NCBI RefSeq assembly: GCF_013035425.1
Contig: NZ_WQHX01000006.1
Span: 1 to 64,000, forward strand
Reading direction: 5' to 3'
Length of the DNA: 64,000 nt
Source: Ruegeria arenilitoris
Lineage (GTDB): Bacteria; Pseudomonadota; Alphaproteobacteria; Rhodobacterales; Rhodobacteraceae
The position numbers were made by a program, and so were the translations under genes. The notes below the pieces were generated by a model. That model saw only the letters and a program-made list of their open reading frames with translations. It was not told the origin of the DNA and ran no database searches. Position 1 is the first letter of the stretch, and each line of letters opens with the position of its first letter. Positions 45,565 through 53,998 of this stretch are shown here, piece after piece.

Positions 45565-46515
45565 TCAGTCAATCTTGTTTTTTTGCATCTGAGGCGTGAT
45601 CCCGAAATTGGCCCGGTAGACCCGAGAAAAATGGCCTGGGTTTTCAAACCCGCACGCAATGGCCACCTCGGTTACCGAAGCTTCGCTTTGCAGCAACAGG
45701 TTTCGGGCGCGTTCCAGCCTCATTTCCATAAAGTACCGTTTGGGCGATGCATTTAAGTATTTTCCGAATAAGCGTTCCAGCTGTCGGGTTGAGATACCAA
45801 GCTGATTGGCGATCTCCGAAGGGGAAACCGGCGCTTCAAGCCTTTGCTGCATAATTTGAATCGCCTTGGCGAGATGGGCATTTCGCATCCCATTTCTTGA
45901 CTGCAGTGATACGCGTTGCTCTGCAGTTGCATTCCGCACAGCGTTATAGACCATTTGATCGGCCACCGCGATTGAAAGATCTGGCCCATGATCAATTTCA
46001 ATTAGGTGTAGGATCAGATCAGCAGTCGCCGTTCCTCCGGATGCGGTGATATGTTTGCCGTCGGCCACAAAAACGCTGCGGACGAGGTTCACTTCGGGAA
46101 AGGCCTCCATAAAGCTATCGTGGTATTCCCAGTGAATGGCCGCTTGTTGACCATTGAGAAAGCCAGCTTCGGCCAACAGCCATGCACCGGAGCACAAGGC
46201 CCCGATGGATGTGCCGCGTGCACGCTCTCGTCGCAAAGCTGCCAACAGGGGGCGACTGGCGTAGTCACGCATATTTATCCCGGACAAAACAAATAGCCGG
46301 TCACATTTCGGAATACTGGATATTCCGCCATTCACCAAGGTTACCGTGCCGTTCGAACATGTAGCGGTCTCGCCGTTTTCAGACAGAAAAGACCAATTAT
46401 ACAGGGTCTCACCGCTGACTAGATTGGCAATGCGAAGGGGTTCTACGGCGCAGGAAAACGCAAGGTGCGAGAATTCTTCGATCAGTAGAAAGGTAAAATG
46501 CTGGGTGTCTCTCAT
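45565..46515 (-). CDS. GlxA-family transcriptional regulator (DJ-1/PfpI + AraC HTH)
   Basis: A 316-aa regulator. Residues ~5-185 form the DJ-1/PfpI-like domain (FLLIEEFSHLAFSCAVEPLRIAN, LVNGGISSIPKCDRLFVLSG, GALCSGAWLLAEAGFLNGQQAAIHWEY). Residues ~215-310 form the AraC DNA-binding domain (EIANQLGISTRQLERLFGKYLNASPKRYFMEMRLERA, VAIACGFENPGHFSRVYRANFG). Members include CdhR and GbdR, which respond to carnitine and glycine betaine. It is divergent from the GntR gene, and the MttB-like and carnitine genes are in the same window, so a quaternary amine effector is plausible but unproven. Confidence 0.92.
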   Translation of the reverse strand: MRDTQHFTFLLIEEFSHLAFSCAVEPLRIANLVSGETLYNWSFLSENGETATCSNGTVTLVNGGISSIPKCDRLFVLSGINMRDYASRPLLAALRRERARGTSIGALCSGAWLLAEAGFLNGQQAAIHWEYHDSFMEAFPEVNLVRSVFVADGKHITASGGTATADLILHLIEIDHGPDLSIAVADQMVYNAVRNATAEQRVSLQSRNGMRNAHLAKAIQIMQQRLEAPVSPSEIANQLGISTRQLERLFGKYLNASPKRYFMEMRLERARNLLLQSEASVTEVAIACGFENPGHFSRVYRANFGITPQMQKNKID

Positions 46516-46619
46516 GGTACCCTTACTAACAAAACTTAATTCATACTTTAGGTAGTTTTACTAATCTGCGCAGTTGTTCAGAAGCAGGATCACCTCTTTG
46601 CGTACAGTATAGATTCTTA

Positions 46620-46629
46620 TTGTATACAA
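46620..46629. promoter_or_regulatory. Candidate GntR operator TTGTATACAA
   Basis: A perfect 10-bp palindrome TTGTATACAA, 58 bp before the GntR ATG and about 105 bp before the divergent GlxA start. Its core GTATAC fits sites known for FCD-type GntR regulators (pattern with T-n-GTATAC-n-A). The related half-sequences GTACAGTATA and ATATAC lie close on either side. Autoregulation of the operon is the simplest reading. Confidence 0.6.
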
Positions 46630-46686
46630 AATGCATTTTCAATATACAGCTTGAAGCTGAAAACATGGTTCAACATAGGTAAATCA

Positions 46687-47397
46687 ATGAAAGATGCGTC
46701 CCGAAGCAAGAAGTCGGAACTTTACGAGCATTTGAAATCGGCTGTCCTGACGCTTGCCTTGAACCCGGGGGAAGATCTTGATGAGGTAAGCTTATCTGAA
46801 GAGTTCAACTTGTCGCGTACCCCATTGCGCGAAGTTTTTCGCCAGCTCGCGGGTGAAGGATTTGTTGAATTGCGCGAAAACCGAGGTGCTCGGGTATCCG
46901 CAATGACTTACACAACGTTGCGGGATTTTTTTCTGGCGGCGCCAATGATCTATGGTGCTGTTTTGCAGTTGGCAGCAACGAATGCCAAACCGGACCAAAT
47001 TAAATCCCTCAAGTTGGCGCAAGACACGTTCAAGGCGACGCTAAGGTCAGGGTCAGCTGCCGATCGCGCCATGGCCAACAACAAGTTTCATGAAATCACC
47101 GGTGAGATGGCGGACAATGTGTATCTTCTGCCGTCTTTCAAGCGTCTTTTGATCGACCACGCCCGAATAGGCATGACCTTCTACCGTCCACAGGATCAGT
47201 TGATGGCCGATAAATTATCCGAGGCCAGCAGTCAGCATGACGCAATAATCGCCGCCATCGAAACGTGCGACGAAGCTGCTGCTGCGCAGTTGGCGACCGA
47301 TCACTGGAACCTGTCTCGAGGCCAGATCGAACAGTACGTCACACCAGCAGCACTGGACGTACCAATGGGTTCGATGGCGCGAAAGACATCTGCTTGA
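46687..47397 (+). CDS. GntR-family (FCD) transcriptional regulator
   Basis: A 236-aa regulator. N-terminal winged helix: LYEHLKSAVLTLALNPGEDLDEVSLSEEFNLSRTPLREVFRQLAGEGFVELRENRGARV. C-terminal FCD ligand domain with FHEITGEMADN and a later SSQHDAIIAAIETCD containing His residues that bind metal in this fold. ATG 46687 follows AGGT; an in-frame ATG at 46651 is possible. First gene of an operon; the DapA-family gene starts 8 bp after its stop. It probably represses the operon in the absence of a substrate-derived acid. Confidence 0.93.
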   Translation: MKDASRSKKSELYEHLKSAVLTLALNPGEDLDEVSLSEEFNLSRTPLREVFRQLAGEGFVELRENRGARVSAMTYTTLRDFFLAAPMIYGAVLQLAATNAKPDQIKSLKLAQDTFKATLRSGSAADRAMANNKFHEITGEMADNVYLLPSFKRLLIDHARIGMTFYRPQDQLMADKLSEASSQHDAIIAAIETCDEAAAAQLATDHWNLSRGQIEQYVTPAALDVPMGSMARKTSA

Positions 47398-47405
47398 GGA
47401 TGCAA

Positions 47406-48323
47406 ATGACCCCCTTATTCAAATTTGACGGGATCTATACTCCGGTCGTTACTCCCTATCACACAAATGGCAGCATCAATTGGGACGCACTATCCGACGT
47501 GATTGAGTTTCTGGTCGTAAACGGCGTTCACGGGCTTATCTCCGGCGGTTCGACCGGAGAGAACTACTCGCAGACGGTTTCTGAGCGTTTGGAACTGGCG
47601 GCCTTTACACAAGAACGCCTGAAGGGTCGATTGCCGTTGGTAATTGGCACCGGGGCGATGATGACCCCGGATTCAGTTGCGCTGGCCGCAGGCGCACGTG
47701 AAATTGGCGCTGATGCCATTCTTTTAGCTAGTCCGGCCTATTCGGTGCCTACCGACAGAGAAAATGCATTGAATGCCTTGGCAATAGACAAGGCCGCCGA
47801 TCTTCCGGTGATGTTATACAACTATCCTCATCGGACAGGCACGATGATGGGTGAGGAGTTTCTGGACCGTGTTGGGCAAAGCCGAAATTTCTGCGGTATC
47901 AAGGAAAGTTCTGGTGATATCAATCGCGTGCATCTTTTGGCCCGGGACTACCCTCATATACAACTTGGTTGCGGTATGGACGATCAAGCGTTGGAGTTTT
48001 TCGCTTGGGGTGCGCCTTTTTGGGTATGCGGGGGGTCTAACTTCCTGCCAGCGGAGCACGTGGCGCTTTATCAGGCTTGCGTTGTTGAGGGTGACTTTGC
48101 AAAGGGTCGCAGGATCATGTCCGCAATGATGCCTTTGATGCGGGTACTCGAACAGGGTGGCAAATTTATTCAGACCATTAAGCATGGTGTTACAATGAAC
48201 GGGATCGAAGCGGGCGCGATGCGACCCCCTCTCAAAGGTCTGAACAAAGATGACAAGCGGGCACTGGAACAGGTGACGCGAGTCCTAAAGAAAACAATCT
48301 CCAACATCGTGGCTGAGGGGTAA
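47406..48323 (+). CDS. DapA-family aldolase/dehydratase
   Basis: A 305-aa TIM-barrel class I lyase of the dihydrodipicolinate synthase/N-acetylneuraminate lyase superfamily. Lys166 in GIKESSGD is the Schiff-base lysine; Tyr at 138/140 (LYNYPHRTG) and GGSTGENYSQT complete the site. Start ATG 47406 lies 7 nt after GAGGA; frames from 47265 run inside the upstream gene. Grouping with an aldehyde dehydrogenase and an FAD amine oxidoreductase points to catabolism, not lysine synthesis. Deaminase-type members acting in hydroxyproline breakdown would fit, but no epimerase is present. Confidence 0.9.
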   Translation: MTPLFKFDGIYTPVVTPYHTNGSINWDALSDVIEFLVVNGVHGLISGGSTGENYSQTVSERLELAAFTQERLKGRLPLVIGTGAMMTPDSVALAAGAREIGADAILLASPAYSVPTDRENALNALAIDKAADLPVMLYNYPHRTGTMMGEEFLDRVGQSRNFCGIKESSGDINRVHLLARDYPHIQLGCGMDDQALEFFAWGAPFWVCGGSNFLPAEHVALYQACVVEGDFAKGRRIMSAMMPLMRVLEQGGKFIQTIKHGVTMNGIEAGAMRPPLKGLNKDDKRALEQVTRVLKKTISNIVAEG

Positions 48324-48328
48324 GAGAT

Positions 48329-49825
48329 ATGGATCTGTTGACGAAAGACGAATACAAGTCCATTGCTGCAAACTTGACCCTGCCAACGGGTGCCTTCATC
48401 GACGGTGCCTTCCGCCCCGCGATCTCAGGAGAGACTTTCACAACAATCAATCCAGCGACGGGCGAAAAGCTGACCGAAATAGCCGCCTGCAGAGCGGCAG
48501 ACGTTGACTTTGCCGTCGAAAAAGCCCGAGAGGCATTTGACGACGGCCGCTGGTCTAAATTGCACTCATCGGACCGCAAGGACGTGTTGATCCGGTTAAC
48601 CAAGCTTATGACGCGCAACGCACGCGAACTGGCGGTGATGGAAAGCATCGACAGCGGCAAGACGATCTACGATTGCGAAACCGTTGATGTTCCTGAAACG
48701 ATCCAATGTCTTAAATGGCATGCCGAGTTGATCGACAAAATCTATGATCAAGTCTCACCTGCCAGCGATGACCACATTGCTATGGTCATACGCGAACCGA
48801 TTGGCGTTGTTGGCCTGGTTTTACCCTGGAACTTTCCACTGCTGATGTTGGCCTGGAAGATTGGGCCAGCGTTGGCCGCTGGTTGTTCGGTCGTGGTTAA
48901 ACCAGCCGCAGAAACCACCTTAACCGCGTTACGTATGGCAGAACTGGCAATGGAGGCGGGACTGCCGCGGGGGGTTCTCAACATTGTGCCCGGCGGTGGG
49001 GCAGAGGTGGGAGAACCCATTGGGCGGCATATGGACATCGACATGGTTTCCTTTACCGGCTCGACTGTCACCGGCAAGCGGTTTTTGACCTATTCCGCAG
49101 AAAGCAACGCCAAAGAAGTTGTGTTGGAAATGGGGGGCAAGAACCCTGCTATTGTCATGGATGATGCCGAAAACCTCGACCGCGTCGCCGCCCATGTAGT
49201 CAATGGGGCGTTCTGGAATATGGGCGAAAACTGCTCTGCCTCTTCAAGGCTAATAGTGCACAAGGATGTTAAGGCTGAATTGCTGGAACGCATAGCCCAT
49301 CATGTCAAACATTGGAATGTCGGCGACCCATTGAACCCTGAAACGCGCTTGGGTGCATTGGTCAGTGACGGTCACTACAAAAAGGTGTGCGGTTATTTGG
49401 ACCAAGCCGAAAATGTTCTAATAGGTGGCAAGGCGGACAACGGATTTGTCGAAGCCACAGTAGTTGAGGTCCGTGGCAACGACGTAGCACTTGCACGCGA
49501 AGAGATTTTTGGACCTGTACTTTCAGTGATTCAGGTTAGTGGCTTTGATGAGGCTATAAACATTGCGAATGACACGGAATACGGTCTCTGCGCCTCGATC
49601 TTCACTTCGAATACCAAACGAGCCATTCGGGGGGCGCGCGCGATCCGGGCAGGAACTGTCACGGTCAATAGTTTTGGCGAAGGGGATATCTCGACCCCGT
49701 TCGGAGGCTTCAAACAATCTGGATTCGGGGGGCGCGACAACTCTATTCATGCCCATGATCAATATACCCAATTGAAAACCATCTGGATTGATTTGGCCGA
49801 TGACACGGATGAGGCCGTGGATTGA
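48329..49825 (+). CDS. NAD(P)-dependent aldehyde dehydrogenase
   Basis: A 498-aa ALDH. PWNFPLLMLAWKIGPALAAG, FTGSTVTGKRF, Glu267 in VLEMGGK and Cys302 in ENCSASS provide the cofactor and catalytic sites. The closest feel is the PuuC/betaine-aldehyde type (PATGEKLTEIAACRAADVD, FGGFKQSGFGGRDNS). It would oxidise an aldehyde released by the FAD enzyme or derived from the DapA product. The downstream gene starts inside its last codons (TTGA overlap), so the two are translated together. Confidence 0.94.
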   Translation: MDLLTKDEYKSIAANLTLPTGAFIDGAFRPAISGETFTTINPATGEKLTEIAACRAADVDFAVEKAREAFDDGRWSKLHSSDRKDVLIRLTKLMTRNARELAVMESIDSGKTIYDCETVDVPETIQCLKWHAELIDKIYDQVSPASDDHIAMVIREPIGVVGLVLPWNFPLLMLAWKIGPALAAGCSVVVKPAAETTLTALRMAELAMEAGLPRGVLNIVPGGGAEVGEPIGRHMDIDMVSFTGSTVTGKRFLTYSAESNAKEVVLEMGGKNPAIVMDDAENLDRVAAHVVNGAFWNMGENCSASSRLIVHKDVKAELLERIAHHVKHWNVGDPLNPETRLGALVSDGHYKKVCGYLDQAENVLIGGKADNGFVEATVVEVRGNDVALAREEIFGPVLSVIQVSGFDEAINIANDTEYGLCASIFTSNTKRAIRGARAIRAGTVTVNSFGEGDISTPFGGFKQSGFGGRDNSIHAHDQYTQLKTIWIDLADDTDEAVD

Positions 49826-51165
49826 CCGAGTACACGGCACGGCGTCTTCCAAGGCAGACCGGCCCAGCAGGATGGAATGCCATCCTGCAGCCGCGAAATA
49901 TACTGCCGCAATTGCAAAACAACATCTCAGCAGACATCACGATTGTGGGCGGCGGGTTTGCGGGGCTAAGCGCTGCTCGCAGATTGCACCAACTCGATCC
50001 ATCTTTGAAAATTGTTCTTTTGGAAGCTGGACGTTTTGCAGACGGTTCGGCGGGGCGAAATTCGGGATTTATGATCGATTTGCCGCATGATCTGGCTTCC
50101 GAAAACTATGCGGGCCATGGTGGTCTTGAGGCGGATCGGGCAACAATCGCTCTGAACCGCAAAGCGATCGGGTTCGCGACCGACTTTGCGCAGGATTACG
50201 GTCTGCCGGACGAGATGTTTGATCCATGTGGAAAGTTCAACGCTGCGGCGACCCGTGCCGGGGATAAGCACAATCGAGAATTCGCTACGCATCTTGAAAG
50301 GCTGGGGGAGCCATTCAAGTTGTTGGACCAAGGAGAGATGCGGGAAATCACTGGAAGCCCACATTATACCTCGGGCCTTTACGCACCAGGCACAGTGATG
50401 ATCCAGCCTGCGGGTTATGTCCGAGCATTGGCTTCGCATATGGCAACACTGACAAATCTGTTTGAACAGTCGCCGGTGACCGGATTCCAAAAACAAGGCG
50501 TGGGGTGGCTGGTCAAAACACCGGCTGCTCAGGTTGCGACTGGACGCATCATCCTAGCTAATAATGGTCACTTGGAGAGTTTTGGATTCTTTCAACGCAG
50601 GTTGATGCACATCTGTCTCTATGCGTCGATGACTGAACCGCTTACACCCGAGCAGATTAGCACTTTGGGCGGGCAAAGCCGATGGTCCGTGACACCGGCA
50701 GATCCAATGGGTACCTCTGTTCGACGAATATCTGGTAGCTATGGTGATCGAGTTCTGATCCGTACCTGCTCCAGCTTTCAGCCGACAATGGAGGCCAGCT
50801 CGAAGAGACTGCAAAGTGCCGGACGTGTGCATGACCTAAAGTTCCTAGAACGGTTTCCAAATCTGCCAGACGTGCGCATGGAACATCGCTGGGGAGGTAT
50901 GTTGTGCCTAAGCCGCAACGGCTCCGCCGCATTCGGCGAGCTGGCACAAGGTGTATTTTCGGCCTGTTGCCAAAACGGATTGGGCATTGCACGCGGAACG
51001 TTGCAAGGCATGGGCGTTGCCGAGCTGTTGGTGAATGGGGGGTCAGAAATAGCCGATCATTTTCTGGAACAACCAATGCCGCCACGCCTCCCGCCGGAAC
51101 CGCTCGCATCGCTTGGTGCCAACAGCTATCTGGCGTGGAAAGAATGGCGTTCGGGTAAGGAATGA
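49822..51165 (+). CDS. FAD-dependent amine/amino-acid oxidoreductase (DAO, PuuB-like)
   Basis: A 447-aa flavoprotein with a dinucleotide-binding motif ITIVGGGFAGLSAARRLHQLDP near residue 40 and SAGRNSGFMIDLPHDL, which in this family (gamma-glutamylputrescine oxidase-like) lies next to the flavin. The C-terminal part contains MEHRWGGMLCLSRNG and ACCQNGLGIARGTLQG. TTG at 49822 within TTGA overlapping the previous stop is the only suitable start. It would oxidise a C-N bond and pass an aldehyde to the ALDH. Substrate unknown. Confidence 0.9.
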   Translation: MTEYTARRLPRQTGPAGWNAILQPRNILPQLQNNISADITIVGGGFAGLSAARRLHQLDPSLKIVLLEAGRFADGSAGRNSGFMIDLPHDLASENYAGHGGLEADRATIALNRKAIGFATDFAQDYGLPDEMFDPCGKFNAAATRAGDKHNREFATHLERLGEPFKLLDQGEMREITGSPHYTSGLYAPGTVMIQPAGYVRALASHMATLTNLFEQSPVTGFQKQGVGWLVKTPAAQVATGRIILANNGHLESFGFFQRRLMHICLYASMTEPLTPEQISTLGGQSRWSVTPADPMGTSVRRISGSYGDRVLIRTCSSFQPTMEASSKRLQSAGRVHDLKFLERFPNLPDVRMEHRWGGMLCLSRNGSAAFGELAQGVFSACCQNGLGIARGTLQGMGVAELLVNGGSEIADHFLEQPMPPRLPPEPLASLGANSYLAWKEWRSGKE

Positions 51166-51224
51166 CGGGACAGGAAATATGAAACAGTCGACGTCGATCG
51201 ATGGATCTCGTCGGCTCGACGCAC

Positions 51225-52778
51225 TCAAAAACTTTGATTTAGTTCGTCCGCTGCTGGAATCTCCCGTTCACGGCGCGCAATAAAGTCCAACAACGCCTCG
51301 TTCTTGGCAATATCCAGTTTCGGTTCCTCGTAATCAGTTAACAATTTACGCGCATGTTTCAGGGCACGCTCGGTTATCTCGACCTCTCCTTCGGCAACCC
51401 ACTGCTCGATAGAATTATTGTCGAACAATTCCGGCATGAAAAACGCGGTTTGGAAATTTTCTTGAGTATGCGGATGACCAAGATAGTGCCCGCCTGGGCC
51501 AACATCCGGAACAGCCGCCAAAGCCTGATCAAAGTCACCCCATTTTGGTCCTTCGGCCATTCGATAGGCCATAGCACATTGTTCAGCGTCAACGATGAAT
51601 TTGGCGACAGAGCAGTGCATTCCGGCTTCGTTCCAACCGGCACTGTGCCAAATATAATTGGCGCCCGAATGGATGACGGCACTAAGTGTGGTCGCGGATT
51701 CATAACCGGCTTGGGCATCAAATGTTTTTGCCCCGCCCAAAGTGTTCGACGTGCGCCAGGGGACGTCATAGTACCGCGCCATTTGACCGATCATGAAATT
51801 CATCAGGCTGATTTCAGGTGTTCCAGCCATTGGTGCGCCGGATTTCATCGAAACGGTTGAAAGGTAATGGCCGTAGATTGCAGGTGCGCCCTTGCGGATT
51901 ACCTGCGTGTAGGCCAAAGCACTCAGCGCTTCGGCGTTTAGCTGTGCGACTGTCGCGGGAACGCTGGCGGGCGTGTTTGCGCCTCCCAAGACAAATGGAG
52001 AACACAAGACAGGCTGATTGCGGCGGCAAAACGCGCGCATTGCACCCAGCATGGTTTCATCCCAGACAAGAGGGGAGTTGCCGTTGCAGTTGCCAGTTGT
52101 AACAGGATGATCTTCAAGAAACTGTTCGCCGAATAGTATTGCGCACATTTCCATGACGTCCTCAGCGTTCTTTGGGGACGTTGTCATTCCCATAAAAGTT
52201 TTGTCGGAATATTTCATCGACGAATATGTAATCTGCAGATGACGCTGACTAATTGGGTGGTCGTAAGGTTCGACGATGTGGTGTGCGCTGGAGTGCAGAG
52301 CTGGCAACATATGACTAAGTTTGTGAAACATTGCCAGATCGTCCAGCGTTGGATTTCGGCGAACATCGTCCAAATCCCGCAAGAATGGCGCGCCCGTCAT
52401 CGGTACAAAGATCGAATGTTTTCCGCCAAGGCGGACATTTTTTTCCGGATCACGAGCATGATAAGTAAATTCGGACGGTATCGTCGCAATCAATTCGCGT
52501 ATTAGACCTCGATCCAGATAAACAAGCTCACCTTTTACCTTTGCACCCGCTGTTTTCCAGTCTTCCAATGCAATTGGATCGCGAAACTGAACGCCGACGT
52601 TTTCAAGTATGTCCATTGAGGCGTTGTCGATGCGTTCCACTTGGGCTCCATCCATTACTTCGCACAACGGAATGCTGCGCGTTAGACCAGGCAACATATC
52701 GAACTTGGGCATAGTGCGTAGTGCGCGACGGGCAGAACGCCCACCCGACCGAGACCGGGATTGGATTTGCGTGGTCAT
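51225..52778 (-). CDS. MttB-superfamily methyltransferase (no pyrrolysine)
   Basis: A 517-aa TIM-barrel protein related to trimethylamine:corrinoid methyltransferase: IDNASMDILENVGVQFRD, YHARDPEKNVRLGGKHS, TSPKNAEDVMEMCAILFG, NSPLVWDETMLGAMRAF, YGHYLSTVSMKSGAPMAGTPE and NYIWHSAGWNEAGMHCSVAKF. There is no in-frame amber codon, so it belongs to the non-Pyl branch, some of which demethylate glycine betaine, proline betaine or carnitine. No corrinoid protein or reductase gene is close. ATG 52778 follows GGAGG; ATGs at 52781 and 52790 are also in frame. Confidence 0.88.
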   Translation of the reverse strand: MTTQIQSRSRSGGRSARRALRTMPKFDMLPGLTRSIPLCEVMDGAQVERIDNASMDILENVGVQFRDPIALEDWKTAGAKVKGELVYLDRGLIRELIATIPSEFTYHARDPEKNVRLGGKHSIFVPMTGAPFLRDLDDVRRNPTLDDLAMFHKLSHMLPALHSSAHHIVEPYDHPISQRHLQITYSSMKYSDKTFMGMTTSPKNAEDVMEMCAILFGEQFLEDHPVTTGNCNGNSPLVWDETMLGAMRAFCRRNQPVLCSPFVLGGANTPASVPATVAQLNAEALSALAYTQVIRKGAPAIYGHYLSTVSMKSGAPMAGTPEISLMNFMIGQMARYYDVPWRTSNTLGGAKTFDAQAGYESATTLSAVIHSGANYIWHSAGWNEAGMHCSVAKFIVDAEQCAMAYRMAEGPKWGDFDQALAAVPDVGPGGHYLGHPHTQENFQTAFFMPELFDNNSIEQWVAEGEVEITERALKHARKLLTDYEEPKLDIAKNEALLDFIARREREIPAADELNQSF

Positions 52779-52972
52779 CATTGCCTCCATTTTTCCTGTC
52801 TATTTTACAGAAGCAGGAGCTAGGCGTTTGACGATTCACGAATTCCATTTGCAAGAAGCGACATGACTAATTTACTTCAGTGCAGGAAACGCCGTTCCAT
52901 CCATATGCTTTTAACTTGAATTCTACTTACTGGTTCTAAGCTGCAGACGCCTTTAGCGAGGCTTGGATACTG

Positions 52973-53752
52973 TCAACTGCGGTTACTCTCTGGAACAGCG
53001 ACGGAAATTCTGGTTCCGGCCTCCTCGCACAGCTTTGCACAGCGCTTCGGAACAACTTGATCGGTAAAGAATGTATCTATATCGGACAGGGAGGCGATGC
53101 GCGCGGGCGCTTTACGATCAAACTTTGATGAGTCGGCCACAAGAAATACCTTGTCGCTTCGATCGATGATCGTCTGGCTGACTCCAACCTCTCGCATATC
53201 AAAATCCAAAATATCTCCGTCTTCGTGCAGAGCTGAGCAACCAATTACGGCCAAATCAAACCGGAATTGTGAAACCACCTGACGTGTAAGATCTCCGACC
53301 AAGCCCCCGTCGGAGTTTCGCAAGTGCCCCCCTGCAACAACCACCTCAATCGTAGGATGGCCGGATAATATTACTGCAATGTTGAGGTTGTTCGTCACCA
53401 CAAGCAATCCGGTGTGATTGAACAGTTCGGCAGCGATTGCTTCTGTTGTTGTCCCTATATTCAAGAACAGCGAGCAGTCATTGGGAATATGCTTTACGCA
53501 GTTACGCGCAATATCAACTTTGGACGCTTGGTTTAATTTTCTACGCTCGGCGTATCCAATGTTCACGGTGTTTGAAGGCAATACTGCACCGCCGTGCACA
53601 CGTTCCAATTCCCCTGACTCTGCCAACTCTGTCAAATCGCGGCGAATTGTCTGCGGAGTTACGCCAAAATATGAAACCAGGCCTTCAACGGTTACCTTGC
53701 CTTCACGACGGGCAATATTGATGATTTCGGGTTTTCTAAGTGTTTGCACCAT
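52973..53752 (-). CDS. glpR: DeoR-family repressor, GlpR-like
   Basis: A 259-aa regulator: N-terminal DeoR helix-turn-helix (EGLVSYFGVTPQTIRRDLTELAESGELERVHGGAV) and a C-terminal sugar-phosphate-binding domain (FLNIGTTTEAIAAEL, VVTNNLNIAVIL, VVAGGHLRNSDGGLVGDLTR, DSSKFDRKAPARIASL). Divergent from glpD, so it most likely represses glycerol-3-phosphate use and is released by glycerol-3-phosphate. ATG 53752 (MVQTLRK) fits the family; the in-frame codon 27 bp upstream is less likely. Confidence 0.9.
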   Translation of the reverse strand: MVQTLRKPEIINIARREGKVTVEGLVSYFGVTPQTIRRDLTELAESGELERVHGGAVLPSNTVNIGYAERRKLNQASKVDIARNCVKHIPNDCSLFLNIGTTTEAIAAELFNHTGLLVVTNNLNIAVILSGHPTIEVVVAGGHLRNSDGGLVGDLTRQVVSQFRFDLAVIGCSALHEDGDILDFDMREVGVSQTIIDRSDKVFLVADSSKFDRKAPARIASLSDIDTFFTDQVVPKRCAKLCEEAGTRISVAVPESNRS

Positions 53753-53816
53753 CGCTCGCGCCTGAAAAGCCAGTTGCAAGAAGATAGTGTCAAATGGAAT
53801 GGAATCGCAAACGATG

Positions 53817-53830
53817 ATGTTCGTTTAACG
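53817..53830. promoter_or_regulatory. Candidate GlpR half-operator in the glpR-glpD divergent promoter
   Basis: ATGTTCGTTTAACG at 53817-53830 matches the left half of the known GlpR-type operator (ATGTTCGW-WACG). The right half is degenerate here. AAACGAAAAT near 53927 could be a second half-site before glpD. The region 53753-53998 is otherwise AT-rich and gene-free. Confidence 0.45.
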
Positions 53831-53998
53831 TTATAAATTGCCAAAATGCTAAATATTCTCGAGTTCTCGTAGATGATTTCCTCTTTTATTTCCAATGTTT
53901 CTACAAAAAGAGCATAAACGAAAATATTTTTCTTCTATTTGGGCGCGTTTTTTGACATTTACGAGTGGCCCGCTAGTGCAAAGCGTAGGAGCCACAAG

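Noticed and set aside
47265-47405. N-terminal extension of the DapA-family gene
   Set aside because: It lies inside the GntR gene in another frame; ATG 47406 after GAGGA gives the normal family start.
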